From positions 4,216,001 to 4,280,000 of the forward strand of contig NZ_CP118270.1 of assembly GCF_028771845.1 (NCBI RefSeq): a stretch of DNA of 64,000 bases, read 5' to 3'. Positions 44,093 to 53,653 of this stretch are shown in pieces (position 1 is the first letter of the stretch; each line of letters starts with the position of its first letter). Both the position numbers and the translations under genes were made by a program. The notes beneath the pieces are model-generated. The model searched no databases. It was given only the letters and a program-made list of their open reading frames with translations, and was not told the DNA's origin. Origin of the DNA: Paenibacillus marchantiae (GTDB lineage: Bacteria; Bacillota; Bacilli; Paenibacillales; Paenibacillaceae).

Positions 44093-44842
44093 ATGTCCAG
44101 TACGTTTTCATTTCGTTTTGAAAAAGTATCTACCAAAAAGGTCAGTGAATTTATTAGAGAACAACTGGAAGAAGCCATCATACTCAAAGAATTAATGAGT
44201 GAAGAACAGCTTCCTTCGGAACGAGAACTGGCCGAGATTTTTAATGCAAGTCGCATTACGGTACGTGAGGCTTTATCTACGTTGGAAGACAAAGGTCTGA
44301 TAGAGAAGCGCGTGGGGGCTAAGGGTGGAACGTTTGTCTTGCCTCTGACAGCCAATTCTCATAAACGCACAAGAGAAGAAATTAAACGGGATTGGGAACA
44401 GATGCTGAAAGTGTTTGAATACCGGACCATTATTGAGCCGGAAGCGGCTTTTCTGGCTGCTGAGCGGATTACCGCAGGCGAGCTGGAGCTGCTGGAAGCT
44501 TATATGGAGCAAAGCATTGAACCTCATTGTACAAGGGAATGGTTTCGGGCTCTGGATGTGAAGTTCCATCTAACCATTGCCAAGGCATCCGGGAATCCAT
44601 ACTGCGAGGCGGCCGTGAGACAGATCCGAACAAAAATTAATCCGGCATTGGACCTAATGCCATATGATGACCGAATCCGCTCCGTCAATCATGGGATACA
44701 TATGGAGATTCTTGAAGCACTGAAAGCACATGACAGCATCAAGTCCCGGGAGACCATGAAAAGACACATCGAATTCTCGGCTGATGCGATCTATGCCCGA
44801 CTGGTATCAGAATCGGATGACAAAGAAGGGAATGAGAACTAA
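44093..44842 (+). CDS. GntR-family regulator, FadR subfamily
   Basis: A 249-aa regulator. The winged HTH is LPSERELAEIFNASRITVRE and ALSTLEDKGLIEKRVGAKGG; residues 90-240 are an FCD helical domain (FEYRTIIEPEAAFLAAERI and the DVKFHLTIAKASGNPY segment). FadR-type regulators sense carboxylic or amino acids. The M20 gene begins at the base of its stop codon, so they are co-translated, and its own promoter carries GGTCTAGACC, pointing to autoregulation of the whole peptide operon. Confidence 0.92.
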   Translation: MSSTFSFRFEKVSTKKVSEFIREQLEEAIILKELMSEEQLPSERELAEIFNASRITVREALSTLEDKGLIEKRVGAKGGTFVLPLTANSHKRTREEIKRDWEQMLKVFEYRTIIEPEAAFLAAERITAGELELLEAYMEQSIEPHCTREWFRALDVKFHLTIAKASGNPYCEAAVRQIRTKINPALDLMPYDDRIRSVNHGIHMEILEALKAHDSIKSRETMKRHIEFSADAIYARLVSESDDKEGNEN

Positions 44843-46035
44843 TGGACCAATCACAACTATATCAACGTGCACAAGCATTGCAGCCCCAACTCATTGCCTG
44901 GCGGAGAGATTTCCATCGCCATCCGGAAATCGGCTATGAAGAATTCAGAACGTCAGAGATCGTAGCCAAACACTTGGAAAGTCTGGGTCTTGAAGTGACG
45001 CGTAATGTCGGAAAAACCGGAGTTGTAGGCTTGTTGAGAGGAGAGACAGAGGGCCCCACTTTTGCACTTCGGGCAGATATGGACGCATTGCCTATACAAG
45101 ATCAGAAGTCGGCTGAGTACAGTTCGCAAGTAGAAGGCAAGGCGCATCTGTGCGGGCATGATGCACATACAACCATTCTGATGGGAGCGGCGGAGCTGCT
45201 AACGAGCCTCGGCCGACCGAAAGCGGGCAACATCAAATTTGTGTTTCAGCCTGCGGAGGAAGGATTGGCAGGTGCACGTGCCATGATTCAGGATGGAGTA
45301 CTTGAGAATCCGAAAGTGGACGCGATTGCAGGATTGCATATGACTCCGGGACAAGATACGGGTACCGTCGGGGTAAGCAAAGGTGTGGCGTTTGCCTCGG
45401 CAGACCGTCTGGTGATTCGGGTACTTGGCAAGGGTGGACATGCTGCGAGGCCGCATGAAGGTATCGATGCCATTGCCGTATCTGCTCAGGTCATCACTGC
45501 ACTACAGAACCTGGCTAGTCGTATGGTAGACCCGCTGGAGCCGGTTGTGGTAACGATCGGTAAAATAACTGGAGGCTACATGGGAACCGCCATTGCACCG
45601 GAGGTTGAGATGATCGGCACGGTTCGAACACTCTCCCCTGCCATTCGTGAACGCATGCCAGCCTTGATTGAACAGGTCGTAAGTGGTGTGTGCAGTTCGT
45701 TCGGGGCGGACCATGAAGTCATCTATGGTGATGGCTACCCCGTTGTGGTTAACGATCTGGGCATGGTGGACCTGCTTGCGGAGACCGTTGATGGACTCGA
45801 ATGGGCGAAGGGATGGAGTAGTATTCCGCCATCTACGGGTGGCGAAGATTTCGCATTCTATTGTGAACAGATTCCGGGTGTTTTCTTCCGATTGGGTTCA
45901 GGGAACGAGGAAGAGCGAACCCGTTACCCGCTTCACCATCCGATGTTCGATCTGGATGAGACGGTCATGCCTTATGGTGTAGGCATGCTGTCCGCCGTAG
46001 CGCTTGAATATTTGGCAAGACATACAACTTCTTAG
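44842..46035 (+). CDS. M20 amidohydrolase/peptidase
   Basis: A 397-aa zinc-dependent M20 enzyme of the hippurate hydrolase/N-acyl-amino-acid amidohydrolase group. RRDFHRHPEIGYEEFRTSEI is the family start; ADMDALPI, LCGHDAHTTILM and PAEEGLAGARAM supply metal ligands and the catalytic Glu; GGEDFAFY is the last ligand region. Such enzymes cut acyl groups or a single residue from N-acyl amino acids and small peptides in the cytoplasm. In this operon it would process material imported by the following ABC system. Confidence 0.9.
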   Translation: MDQSQLYQRAQALQPQLIAWRRDFHRHPEIGYEEFRTSEIVAKHLESLGLEVTRNVGKTGVVGLLRGETEGPTFALRADMDALPIQDQKSAEYSSQVEGKAHLCGHDAHTTILMGAAELLTSLGRPKAGNIKFVFQPAEEGLAGARAMIQDGVLENPKVDAIAGLHMTPGQDTGTVGVSKGVAFASADRLVIRVLGKGGHAARPHEGIDAIAVSAQVITALQNLASRMVDPLEPVVVTIGKITGGYMGTAIAPEVEMIGTVRTLSPAIRERMPALIEQVVSGVCSSFGADHEVIYGDGYPVVVNDLGMVDLLAETVDGLEWAKGWSSIPPSTGGEDFAFYCEQIPGVFFRLGSGNEEERTRYPLHHPMFDLDETVMPYGVGMLSAVALEYLARHTTS

Positions 46036-46049
46036 GGGGAGCATGGAAA

Positions 46050-47609
46050 ATGAAAAAAAGACAATGGACTAGCATGTGGATCACATTATTGGCTGTAGTA
46101 CTGGTACTGAGCGCTTGCGGTGGTAAGAGTACGGATAGCAATTCGGCATCCAGTGAATCTGGCAGCGGTACTGTTGCCAGCACTACACTTACAATCGCAG
46201 CTGCTACGGATATTGAGAGCTTTGACCCGCACAACAACAATAATACATCCAGTGAAGCAGTACTGGTCAACGTATATGATTATCTGATCAAAAATGATAG
46301 TGAACAGAAGAAGGTTCCAGGTCTCGCGACTTCATGGGAGCAAGTGAATGACACCACATGGCGCTTTAAGCTCCGTGAAGGCGTGACCTTCCATAACGGT
46401 GATCCATTCACATCAGCAGATGTGAAGTATACACTGGAGCGCGTAGCTAAAGACAGCACACTGAAACAAAACAGCTACTTCAAAAACATTGTTGAAGTGA
46501 AAGCGATCGATGAACATACGGTAGATATTATTACAGACGGACCAGATCCGTTGCTGCTTAACCGTCTGTCCAAAATGGGGGCAGGCATCTTGCCAGCAAA
46601 ATATATTAAGGACAATGGGTTCGATAAATTCCTGAAACAACCGGTTGGCACAGGTCCATACAAATTCAGCAAATGGACAAAAGATGATCGCGTTGAAGTG
46701 GTGAAAAATGAAAATTACTTCGATGGTGAACCGAAATGGAATGAGGTTGTATTCCGTGTCATCCCGGAAGCTTCCACACGTGTATCGGAACTGCTGGCTG
46801 GTGGTGTTGATATCGCAGCATCCATACCGTCGACAGATATTGCTCGCATTGAAGGCGAAGCAGACAAAAAGATCGTCAAAGCACCGATTCAGCGTGTACT
46901 TCAGTTGATTTTCCGCCAAACAGAGGGCAGCGTCACAGCTGATCCGAAGGTTCGGGAGGCCATTGATCTGGCGATTGACAAGCAGGGCATTGTAGACAGC
47001 ATTGCCGGAGGTGCAGGTATTGTGACTCGCACATCCGTAACGCCTGGCAACTTTGGGGCAGATCCTTCGTTGTACAAAACATCGCTTTATGATCAAGAGA
47101 AGGCGAAGCAACTGTTGCAGGAAGCAGGTTATGCAGAAGGTGAAGCGGAGATGACCATCTCGGTATCCTCTCAATACAAAGAGCCTGCCGAAGTCGTGGC
47201 AGCGATGCTGGAGCAAGTGGGCTTCAAAATTAACCTGGACGTGCTGGAACCAAGCGCTTTCAGTGAACGTTACAGTTCCAAGTCATTCAAGGAAATCTTC
47301 ATGATCGGAATTGGTAATTCCCTCTTTGATGCTTCAAATAACTACAATCGTTACATGTTGGAAGAGGCCAAAGGTGAGTCGGACTATAACAATCCGGAAG
47401 TGGAGAAATTGCTCCAGTCTGCACTGATCAACATGGACCCGGCTTCCAGGGAGAAAGAGTACCAGCAAGTACAGCAAATTCTTGCTGAAGATCGCCCAGC
47501 TGTGTATCTGTACCAGATGGAAGGGGTTTATGGTACCGATAGCCGTGTGAACTTCAAGCCGCGTAGTGATGAAATGTTCTATGCTGACGAGATTACACCT
47601 GCACAGTAA
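46050..47609 (+). CDS. OppA/DppA-family peptide-binding lipoprotein
   Basis: A 519-aa SBP_bac_5 family protein. The lipoprotein signal is short (WITLLAVVLVLSACGGKST, Cys at about 24), and the mature protein has the family segments SFDPHNNNNTSSEAVLVNVY and WRFKLREGVTFHNGDPFTSA. It binds oligopeptides outside the membrane and delivers them to the two permeases encoded downstream. It starts 14 bp after the M20 gene. Confidence 0.93.
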   Translation: MKKRQWTSMWITLLAVVLVLSACGGKSTDSNSASSESGSGTVASTTLTIAAATDIESFDPHNNNNTSSEAVLVNVYDYLIKNDSEQKKVPGLATSWEQVNDTTWRFKLREGVTFHNGDPFTSADVKYTLERVAKDSTLKQNSYFKNIVEVKAIDEHTVDIITDGPDPLLLNRLSKMGAGILPAKYIKDNGFDKFLKQPVGTGPYKFSKWTKDDRVEVVKNENYFDGEPKWNEVVFRVIPEASTRVSELLAGGVDIAASIPSTDIARIEGEADKKIVKAPIQRVLQLIFRQTEGSVTADPKVREAIDLAIDKQGIVDSIAGGAGIVTRTSVTPGNFGADPSLYKTSLYDQEKAKQLLQEAGYAEGEAEMTISVSSQYKEPAEVVAAMLEQVGFKINLDVLEPSAFSERYSSKSFKEIFMIGIGNSLFDASNNYNRYMLEEAKGESDYNNPEVEKLLQSALINMDPASREKEYQQVQQILAEDRPAVYLYQMEGVYGTDSRVNFKPRSDEMFYADEITPAQ

Positions 47610-47647
47610 CTTCAGACAGAACAACCTGTTATGACAACGATAAGCCG

Positions 47648-47687
47648 AGAACGGCAGGGACTGCACCACGTTCCTGTCGTTCTTTTT
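47648..47687 (+). terminator. Intra-operon attenuator between binding protein and permeases
   Basis: AGAACGGCAGG pairs with CCTGTCGTTCT, followed by TTTTTT, only 22 bp before the permease start. Partial readthrough would give more binding protein than permease, a common arrangement in importer operons. Confidence 0.75.
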
Positions 47688-47708
47688 TAAAAGGAGGTGG
47701 ACAGAGAA

Positions 47709-48626
47709 ATGGGCAAATATGTACTGAAGTCACTACTGCAGGTTATACCGGTTCTGTTCATTGTTTCGTTAATCGTATTTATATTGGTCCGCGTCACGGG
47801 TGATCCGGTAGCTCTGATGCTGCCCGAAACAGCTACTGCAGAAGACCGCGCTGTATTAACGCAGGCACTCGGACTGGACCAGCCGTTATACACGCAGTAT
47901 ATGAAGTTCCTTGGCAGCGCCTTGCAGGGAGACTTTGGTCAATCCTTCCGTTATGGAGAACCGGCTTTACAGCTTGTACTGGAACGATTGCCGGCCAGCT
48001 TTGAACTGGCTGTTGCAGCGATGTTTTTTGCCATTGTTATGGCTGTACCGCTTGGAGTTGCCTCAGCAGTCAAACGAAATACGTTTACCGATCTGATCAT
48101 CTCCGGGATATCGGTCATTGGTAAAGCTATGCCGAATTTTTGGATGGGTATCATGCTCATTTTGTTATTTTCCGTGATGTGGGGAGTTTTACCTGTATCC
48201 GGCCGCGGCGGAGTATCACATCTGATATTGCCAGCCTTTACGCTAGGGGTAGGGCTTGCTGCACAAATGACTCGTCTGATTCGCTCCAGCATGCTGGAAA
48301 TTCTGAGTCAGGATTACATCCGTACAGCACGGAGCAAAGGGCTTGGCCGGATGGTCGTGATTGGCAAACATGCGTTTCGCAACGGATTGATTCCGGTCGT
48401 GACGATTATGAGTTTGCAGTTCACAAGCTTAATTGGTGGAACATTGATTACGGAGACGGTATTCTCCTGGCCCGGGCTAGGTCAGTTGCTGGTTGTTGCA
48501 GTCAACACCCATGACATGGCGATTGTACAGGCCGCCGTTTTTGTCATTGCGTTTATCGTCGTTGTAACCAATATTTTGACAGATGTGGCCTACCGACTGC
48601 TTGATCCACGCATTAAATACGATTAG
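47709..48626 (+). CDS. Peptide ABC transporter permease (DppB/OppB type)
   Basis: A 305-aa permease with six predicted helices; KYVLKSLLQVIPVLFIVSLI and FILVRVTGDPVALM are the family start, and RTARSKGLGRMVVIGKHAFR is the EAA loop region. ATG 47709 is used because AAAAGGAGGTGG ends 8 nt upstream; GTG 47697 lies within the site. It pairs with the next gene. Confidence 0.93.
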   Translation: MGKYVLKSLLQVIPVLFIVSLIVFILVRVTGDPVALMLPETATAEDRAVLTQALGLDQPLYTQYMKFLGSALQGDFGQSFRYGEPALQLVLERLPASFELAVAAMFFAIVMAVPLGVASAVKRNTFTDLIISGISVIGKAMPNFWMGIMLILLFSVMWGVLPVSGRGGVSHLILPAFTLGVGLAAQMTRLIRSSMLEILSQDYIRTARSKGLGRMVVIGKHAFRNGLIPVVTIMSLQFTSLIGGTLITETVFSWPGLGQLLVVAVNTHDMAIVQAAVFVIAFIVVVTNILTDVAYRLLDPRIKYD

Positions 48627-48641
48627 AAGGAGGTGCAATCG

Positions 48642-49571
48642 ATGACAGGCAGCAATGAAAAGCCAATTCCGGGTGCAGAACAGGAACAAGAGAATGTACG
48701 TACACCAACAGGACTTCGCTATATCTGGAGACAACTGATCATCAGCAAGACCGGAATATTTGGCGCTGTGCTCGTATTGTTGGTTGTGTTAATCGCCATA
48801 TGTGCACCTCTGTTAACGGGTCATGATCCTGGTGCAGTGAATCCTCTCAATCGTCTTAAACCGCCAGCTTGGCTTGATGGGGGAACGGCTGAATACTGGC
48901 TGGGTACGGATAATCTGGGCAGGGACATGTGGAGCCGAATCGTATATGGTGCGCGGGTTTCATTAATTGTAGGTATGGGAGCAGTCATCGTGTCCGGAAT
49001 CATTGGTGCTATTCTTGGTCTCTTGTCCGGATTTTACGGAAAATGGCTGGATGCGGTTATTATGCGCGTGGGTGATGCATTCATGGCTATCCCTACGATT
49101 CTGTTTATGCTCGTTGTGATGGCTATTGTAGGGCCAGGGATTACGACGCTGATTTTGGTTATCGGTGTGACGAACTGGGTGCCTTTCACCCGTGTGGTCC
49201 GCAGTGAAGTGTTGAGTATCAAGGAACGGGACTTTGTACACGCTGCCAGATCAATCGGTGCCAAGAATGGGAGATTGATTCTAAAACACATTCTGCCGAA
49301 TATTTTATCTTCCTTTATCGTGATCTGCGGTATGAATGTTGGGACCACGATTATTATGGAAGCTTCGCTCAGTTTCCTGGGCCTGGGCATTAAACCACCT
49401 GACATTTCCTGGGGAGGCATGCTCAGTGATGGAAGACAATATGTTGCAACAAGCTGGTGGGTGGCAACTTTCCCTGGACTAGCAATTACGCTGACGGTTC
49501 TTGGTGTCATTTTCCTGGGAGATTGGCTGCGCGATGTACTTGATCCACGTACGGATACAAACAAGAAATAA
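48642..49571 (+). CDS. Peptide ABC transporter permease (DppC/OppC type)
   Basis: A 309-aa permease. YWLGTDNLGRDMWSRIVYGA is the DppC signature, followed by five or six membrane helices and the EAA loop VHAARSIGAKNGRLILKHIL. AAGGAGGTG precedes ATG 48642; GTG 48633 overlaps the site. No OppD/OppF ATPase genes accompany the two permeases, so ATPases must come from another locus. Confidence 0.93.
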   Translation: MTGSNEKPIPGAEQEQENVRTPTGLRYIWRQLIISKTGIFGAVLVLLVVLIAICAPLLTGHDPGAVNPLNRLKPPAWLDGGTAEYWLGTDNLGRDMWSRIVYGARVSLIVGMGAVIVSGIIGAILGLLSGFYGKWLDAVIMRVGDAFMAIPTILFMLVVMAIVGPGITTLILVIGVTNWVPFTRVVRSEVLSIKERDFVHAARSIGAKNGRLILKHILPNILSSFIVICGMNVGTTIIMEASLSFLGLGIKPPDISWGGMLSDGRQYVATSWWVATFPGLAITLTVLGVIFLGDWLRDVLDPRTDTNKK

Positions 49572-49591
49572 GAGGAACGGAGAAGGGAGCC

Positions 49592-51655
49592 ATGGACATG
49601 AATAAAAAACCGATCTTGCCACAGGACTTAGTTCATTACCGCTGGGTTAGCCAGCCTGTAATGAATCAAGATGGTCAGGTGGCATACGTTGAACAGACGA
49701 TTGATCAGCAGAAAAATGAATATATTACGCAAATTCGTGGCGTTTCACTTGATGGTAGTGGGGACAAGCCGCTTACAGACGGCGTAAAGGATTCATCTCC
49801 TTCTTGGTCACCAGATGGAACACAGCTCGCTTTTTTACGATTGGAAAGTGGGGGTAAAGGCTTATGGACCCTTGCGTCAGGTGATACAAAGGCTATAAAT
49901 CTCATCTCGCCTGAGCGCAAGCTTTTACAATTTGTCTGGTCCCCGGATGGGCAATATATTGCATTTACAAGCAAAGTTGTGGAAGGCAAAGATGAAGCGA
50001 TAACTGACAAAACATCAAAGACAGAAAAACCATTAAAGACAAACGAATCACCTAAAGTTAAAGTAACTCCCCTGAGAGGCAAGGTCTTTGAGCGCACGAC
50101 ACCCAAGGCAGAAGGCTCCGGCTGGTGGGATGGTCTGTATAGCCATCTGTTTGTATATGAGATCGGAAATGGAACCATTACACAGGTAACAACCGGATCA
50201 TGGAATGTTGCTGCTCCGGTATGGTCGCCAGACGGTCAGGCTATTTCCTTTATTTCCAAGCAGGTACAGGATGAGGGGCTGGATGCCGATCTGTTGTACT
50301 TTGCGGATGTACATAACGTGAATCTGGCAAGCGGTGAGCAGCGCAGAGTAACGGATTCCAGTCTTCAGGTGAGCCAGTTCGCATATTCACCCGACGGAGA
50401 GCAACTGATTCTGATCGCCAGCGACCGAGAGTACGGAAGTGGCAGTCACAACAGACTATATGAAGTGCCGAGTAGTGGAGGTATTCCAAAGCAGCTGGCA
50501 CCTGATGTTGATTTGCAGTTGGGGAACGCAGCACTTGGGGACATGAAATCGGCAAGCCCATCTCCGTCGCCACTGATGGATGACCATCATGCGCAACGTA
50601 AGGCATATGTACTGGGTACACAGGGTGGAAATGTGGACGTGTATCAAATCACCGAGGATGGGTATTGCCAAGCCGTGACGGGAAGTGGGGAGAAGGATGT
50701 ATACCAATATACCCTGTCACCTGATGGTAAGACGCTGGTCATTGGCGCATTGACTGAGGATCACCCTGGAGAATTGTACCGTGTGGATATGAACAGTGGT
50801 GACGTGTTCAGACTCACCTGGCGAAACGATGAATTTTTGGCAGGCTTGGAAGTCAATGTACCTGAGCGTGTCGAGTTTACATCGTCGGACGGATGGCCCA
50901 TTCAAGGTTGGTTGATGAAGCCGGTTATGCAGAAATCGGACACGAAAGTGCCGATGATATTACAGATTCATGGTGGACCGCACGCCATGTATACAGGCAT
51001 CTTCAGCCACGAAATGCAGACACTTGCTGCACAGGGATATGCCGTTCTATGGGTAAATCCCCGGGGAAGTATGGGATACGGGCAGGAATTCGCCAGAGCT
51101 TGCCGAGGAGATTTTGCCGGGGGAGACTGTCGTGATCTGCTTGAGGCGGTGGACTATGCACTGGCAACATATGATTTTCTGGATGAAACACGTCTTGGTA
51201 TTGGTGGAGGCAGTTACGGAGGCGTCATGACTAACTGGATCGTAGCTCATACCCTTCGATTTAAGGCAGCAGTAACGCAGCGTTGTATATCCAATTGGTT
51301 GTCCCTGTATGGAACCAGTGATATTGGAATCTCCTATGTGGAGGGGGTAATTGGCGGCAATCCGACAGAACATGCAGACATTTTATGGGCCCGTTCTCCC
51401 CTTGCTCATGCGCACAAGATTGAAACGCCACTTCTGATTATGCATGGAGAGCAGGATTATCGTACACCGATCGCACAGGCGGAGGAGTTATATACTACGT
51501 TAAAACGATATGGAAAAACGACCAAACTGATTCGATATCCAGGCTCCAATCACACGTTGCTCAAAAGCGGAAAACCCTCGCTTCGCGTGGATAGCTTTGA
51601 ACAGGTCAATGCCTGGTTTAATCAATATCTCAAAGATGGAGAGGGCGGAGCATGA
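49592..51655 (+). CDS. S9 prolyl oligopeptidase-family peptidase
   Basis: A 687-aa enzyme: residues 1-400 form a beta-propeller with WSPDG repeats (WSPDGTQLAFLRL, WSPDGQYIAFTSK, WSPDGQAISFISK), and residues 420-687 an alpha/beta-hydrolase domain. The nucleophile Ser is in GIGGGSYGGVMTNW, Asp in LIMHGEQDYRTP and His in GSNHTLL, the S9C acylaminoacyl-peptidase order. A charged insertion (about 130-165, rich in Lys/Thr/Glu) interrupts the propeller. It would cut short or N-acylated peptides in the cytoplasm after import. ATG 49592 and 49598 are both possible starts. The stop overlaps the next start (ATGA). Confidence 0.9.
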   Translation: MDMNKKPILPQDLVHYRWVSQPVMNQDGQVAYVEQTIDQQKNEYITQIRGVSLDGSGDKPLTDGVKDSSPSWSPDGTQLAFLRLESGGKGLWTLASGDTKAINLISPERKLLQFVWSPDGQYIAFTSKVVEGKDEAITDKTSKTEKPLKTNESPKVKVTPLRGKVFERTTPKAEGSGWWDGLYSHLFVYEIGNGTITQVTTGSWNVAAPVWSPDGQAISFISKQVQDEGLDADLLYFADVHNVNLASGEQRRVTDSSLQVSQFAYSPDGEQLILIASDREYGSGSHNRLYEVPSSGGIPKQLAPDVDLQLGNAALGDMKSASPSPSPLMDDHHAQRKAYVLGTQGGNVDVYQITEDGYCQAVTGSGEKDVYQYTLSPDGKTLVIGALTEDHPGELYRVDMNSGDVFRLTWRNDEFLAGLEVNVPERVEFTSSDGWPIQGWLMKPVMQKSDTKVPMILQIHGGPHAMYTGIFSHEMQTLAAQGYAVLWVNPRGSMGYGQEFARACRGDFAGGDCRDLLEAVDYALATYDFLDETRLGIGGGSYGGVMTNWIVAHTLRFKAAVTQRCISNWLSLYGTSDIGISYVEGVIGGNPTEHADILWARSPLAHAHKIETPLLIMHGEQDYRTPIAQAEELYTTLKRYGKTTKLIRYPGSNHTLLKSGKPSLRVDSFEQVNAWFNQYLKDGEGGA

Positions 51656-52122
51656 GCCGTGTTCAGTTATCCATTCCTGTAGCTCTGCTAGTCGAAAATG
51701 TTCTGACGAGCGGTGAACCGAGCGAATTAATCATTGATCGTTTACAGAGAAAAGAGTTCTCTTCGTTGTTATCCAAGATCAAGGAACCAACGATGGATCT
51801 GGTGGAGAGACTGGACACAGCAGCTGAAGTGGGAGACAACTGGGAAGAGGCCATACGCAGCAGGGTTTATGAATTCAAATTTTTGCATATTAACGCCCTG
51901 AAAAGACTGCTCTATTTCCGGTTCGATCTCAAGGCAGATCAGGATTATATCCAGGAAGATCTGACACTGAAAGATATTCATTTGACCTTGCAAGAGACCG
52001 AGTTGCTGCAATTGTTAGTTGGCAGACAGTGGATTGTGCAAGAAGAACAAGGTAAAGACCAGAGAGACAAGGACAGAGACACATCGTTAAGTATCCCTGT
52101 TCATATCCGATTAAAGTACTAG
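51652..52122 (+). CDS. Hypothetical protein, coupled to the S9 peptidase
   Basis: A 156-aa soluble, mostly helical protein of no recognised family. The start overlaps the S9 stop (ATGA), so translation is coupled. Features: LSIPVALLVENVLTSGEPSE at the start, an acidic LxxTxxELLQLLVG helix, and a charged stretch EEQGKDQRDKDRDTS near the end. It is the last gene of the peptide operon and could be an accessory to the transporter or peptidases. Confidence 0.75.
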   Translation: MSRVQLSIPVALLVENVLTSGEPSELIIDRLQRKEFSSLLSKIKEPTMDLVERLDTAAEVGDNWEEAIRSRVYEFKFLHINALKRLLYFRFDLKADQDYIQEDLTLKDIHLTLQETELLQLLVGRQWIVQEEQGKDQRDKDRDTSLSIPVHIRLKY

Positions 52123-52142
52123 CTAAACACATTTATGGAGCC

Positions 52143-52172
52143 AAAAGCCGCGATTTTCGCGGTTTTTTTATT
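52143..52172 (+). terminator. Terminator of the peptide operon
   Basis: AAGCCGCGA TTT TCGCGG stem followed by seven T residues. Confidence 0.9.
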
Positions 52173-52245
52173 TGAAGCAGCTCCTTTTTCTATAAAAAAG
52201 TGACTTGACTTTTGCAGACGTTTAAGCAGGTACTTGACATCCGTA

Positions 52246-52254
52246 TGGTATATT
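52246..52254 (+). promoter_or_regulatory. Extended -10 promoter of the pentapeptide gene
   Basis: TGGTATATT (TGN plus TATATT). The nearby TTGACA (52234-52239) is too close to serve as its -35. Confidence 0.4.
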
Positions 52255-52311
52255 ATAAAAAGCTCTTTTAATGGTGAACACATGATAATCATACAAGATG
52301 GGGTGTACGTG

Positions 52312-52917
52312 ATGTATCAATATAAGGATCAGGAATATGAAGCTGTACATTTTGAGGGACGTGATTTGCGTTATGGAGAACTAATCAGCTGTGTTTTCAA
52401 ACAGTGTACCTTTATGAACGCTTCGATGGAAGAAATCGAGACAAGCAACTGCCGTTTTATCGAATGTGACTTTAAAGGTGCTTCCATGAATGGCTCCATT
52501 CATAGAGAATCGGCGTTTGAAAACTGCTTATTTGGTGGTGCTAATCTATTTGCTTCCAAATTCACCTCCTGCAAGATGACGGGATCGGACTTTTCCGGTG
52601 CACAAATGGATGGTATTACACTAAGTCAGGGTGATTGGTCTTATACGAATCTGAGACATACCCGATTGGGCAAACAGGATTTGCGAGGAATTCGTTTCTT
52701 TGAAGCCGACTTTACGGACACGGATTTTACCAAAGCGGATCTGAGAGACTGTGATCTCACAAGAGCAGTTTTAAGCAGAGCCAAGCTGCAAGGGGCCGAT
52801 CTTAGAGGCGCTAATCTGGAAGGAATCGATCTGAAATCATTGGATATTAAAGGCGTACGTTTGGATCGCGAACAAGCTGTTCTGTTTGTACGCTCTTATG
52901 GTGCGAAAGTAGATTAA
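52312..52917 (+). CDS. Pentapeptide-repeat protein (Qnr/McbG-like fold)
   Basis: A 201-aa protein formed almost wholly of pentapeptide repeats A(D/N)Lxx: FKQCTFMNASMEEIETSNC, FIECDFKGASMNG, then DFTKADLRDCDLTRAVLSRA and GADLRGANLEGIDL. The repeats coil into a four-sided beta-helix that mimics DNA in Qnr and MfpA proteins, which protect gyrase. A break near the middle (TLSQGDWSYTNLRHTRLGKQ) could be a loop. Length is near Qnr (about 215). The start is ATG 52312 (or 52282). Quinolone protection is only a possibility. Confidence 0.78.
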   Translation: MYQYKDQEYEAVHFEGRDLRYGELISCVFKQCTFMNASMEEIETSNCRFIECDFKGASMNGSIHRESAFENCLFGGANLFASKFTSCKMTGSDFSGAQMDGITLSQGDWSYTNLRHTRLGKQDLRGIRFFEADFTDTDFTKADLRDCDLTRAVLSRAKLQGADLRGANLEGIDLKSLDIKGVRLDREQAVLFVRSYGAKVD

Positions 52918-52991
52918 GTTGAACATATACTGCTACAGTTTAGGCCAGTATTATAGAAACTTCAAAACTTTAAAAACGTCATAAACTGTAT

Positions 52992-53018
52992 GAAGCCACC
53001 AAAAAGGTGGCTTTTTTG
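52992..53018 (+). terminator. Terminator after the pentapeptide gene
   Basis: AAGCCACC pairs with GGTGGCTT, then six T residues. Confidence 0.9.
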
Positions 53019-53111
53019 GCATGAATGATTTCCATTTAAAACAAATTTTGAAGGAATAAGAGATATAACCAAGGAATAGTAAACATAAGTTTCAAATAAA
53101 AGGAGGCCATT

Positions 53112-53495
53112 ATGACGACTGCATTAATTACTATTGTTGCTGTTATTGGTTTTGGGATTATAACAGGCACAATCACTATGGTTATGATATTTAAACTGCT
53201 TCGTAACAATAAACACAAACAGCATTTTCGAAAAAGTATTTTAACGGAGGGAATTCCCGCAGAGGCGGTTATTCATGATATTACACAAACTTCATCCAGT
53301 ATGGATGGAAGGCCTGGAGTGCGACTGGATTTGACCGTAACCCAAGTTGACGGCCGTACCTTTCCCACGATTGTAGAGACATATATCCCGGTTACACATA
53401 TTCCCCAATTTCAGAAAGGAAATGTCATTCACGTAAGATACATTGTATACGGAAATGAACGAAAGGTTGAGGTAGAGGATGCCTATGTTCCGTGA
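53112..53495 (+). CDS. Small membrane-anchored hypothetical protein
   Basis: A 127-aa protein with one N-terminal membrane helix (TALITIVAVIGFGIITGTIT and on to about residue 28), then a basic linker (LLRNNKHKQHFRKS) and a soluble domain of about 80 aa with AEAVIHDITQTSSSMDGRPG and PVTHIPQFQKGNVIHVRYIV. The soluble part recalls the small beta domains of DUF3592-like proteins. AAAGGAGG precedes the ATG. No function can be assigned. Confidence 0.75.
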   Translation: MTTALITIVAVIGFGIITGTITMVMIFKLLRNNKHKQHFRKSILTEGIPAEAVIHDITQTSSSMDGRPGVRLDLTVTQVDGRTFPTIVETYIPVTHIPQFQKGNVIHVRYIVYGNERKVEVEDAYVP

Positions 53496-53653
53496 ATTTG
53501 ACTGTTGAACGCAGCGTTGGGATAAATACTTCCATTAAAATGATTCAGGTTCTACATTGACTAGAAGTATGAACTGGTTTAGAATTAATTTATCTTGATA
53601 ATCTAGATACTTTATTTTCGAGATAAATTGATAGAAGAATCGAGGCAGTTCAT

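Noticed and set aside
52234..52239. TTGACA as -35 for the pentapeptide gene
   Set aside because: The only good -10 nearby (TATATT, 52249-52254) is 9 bp away instead of 16-18 bp, so it cannot act as a pair.
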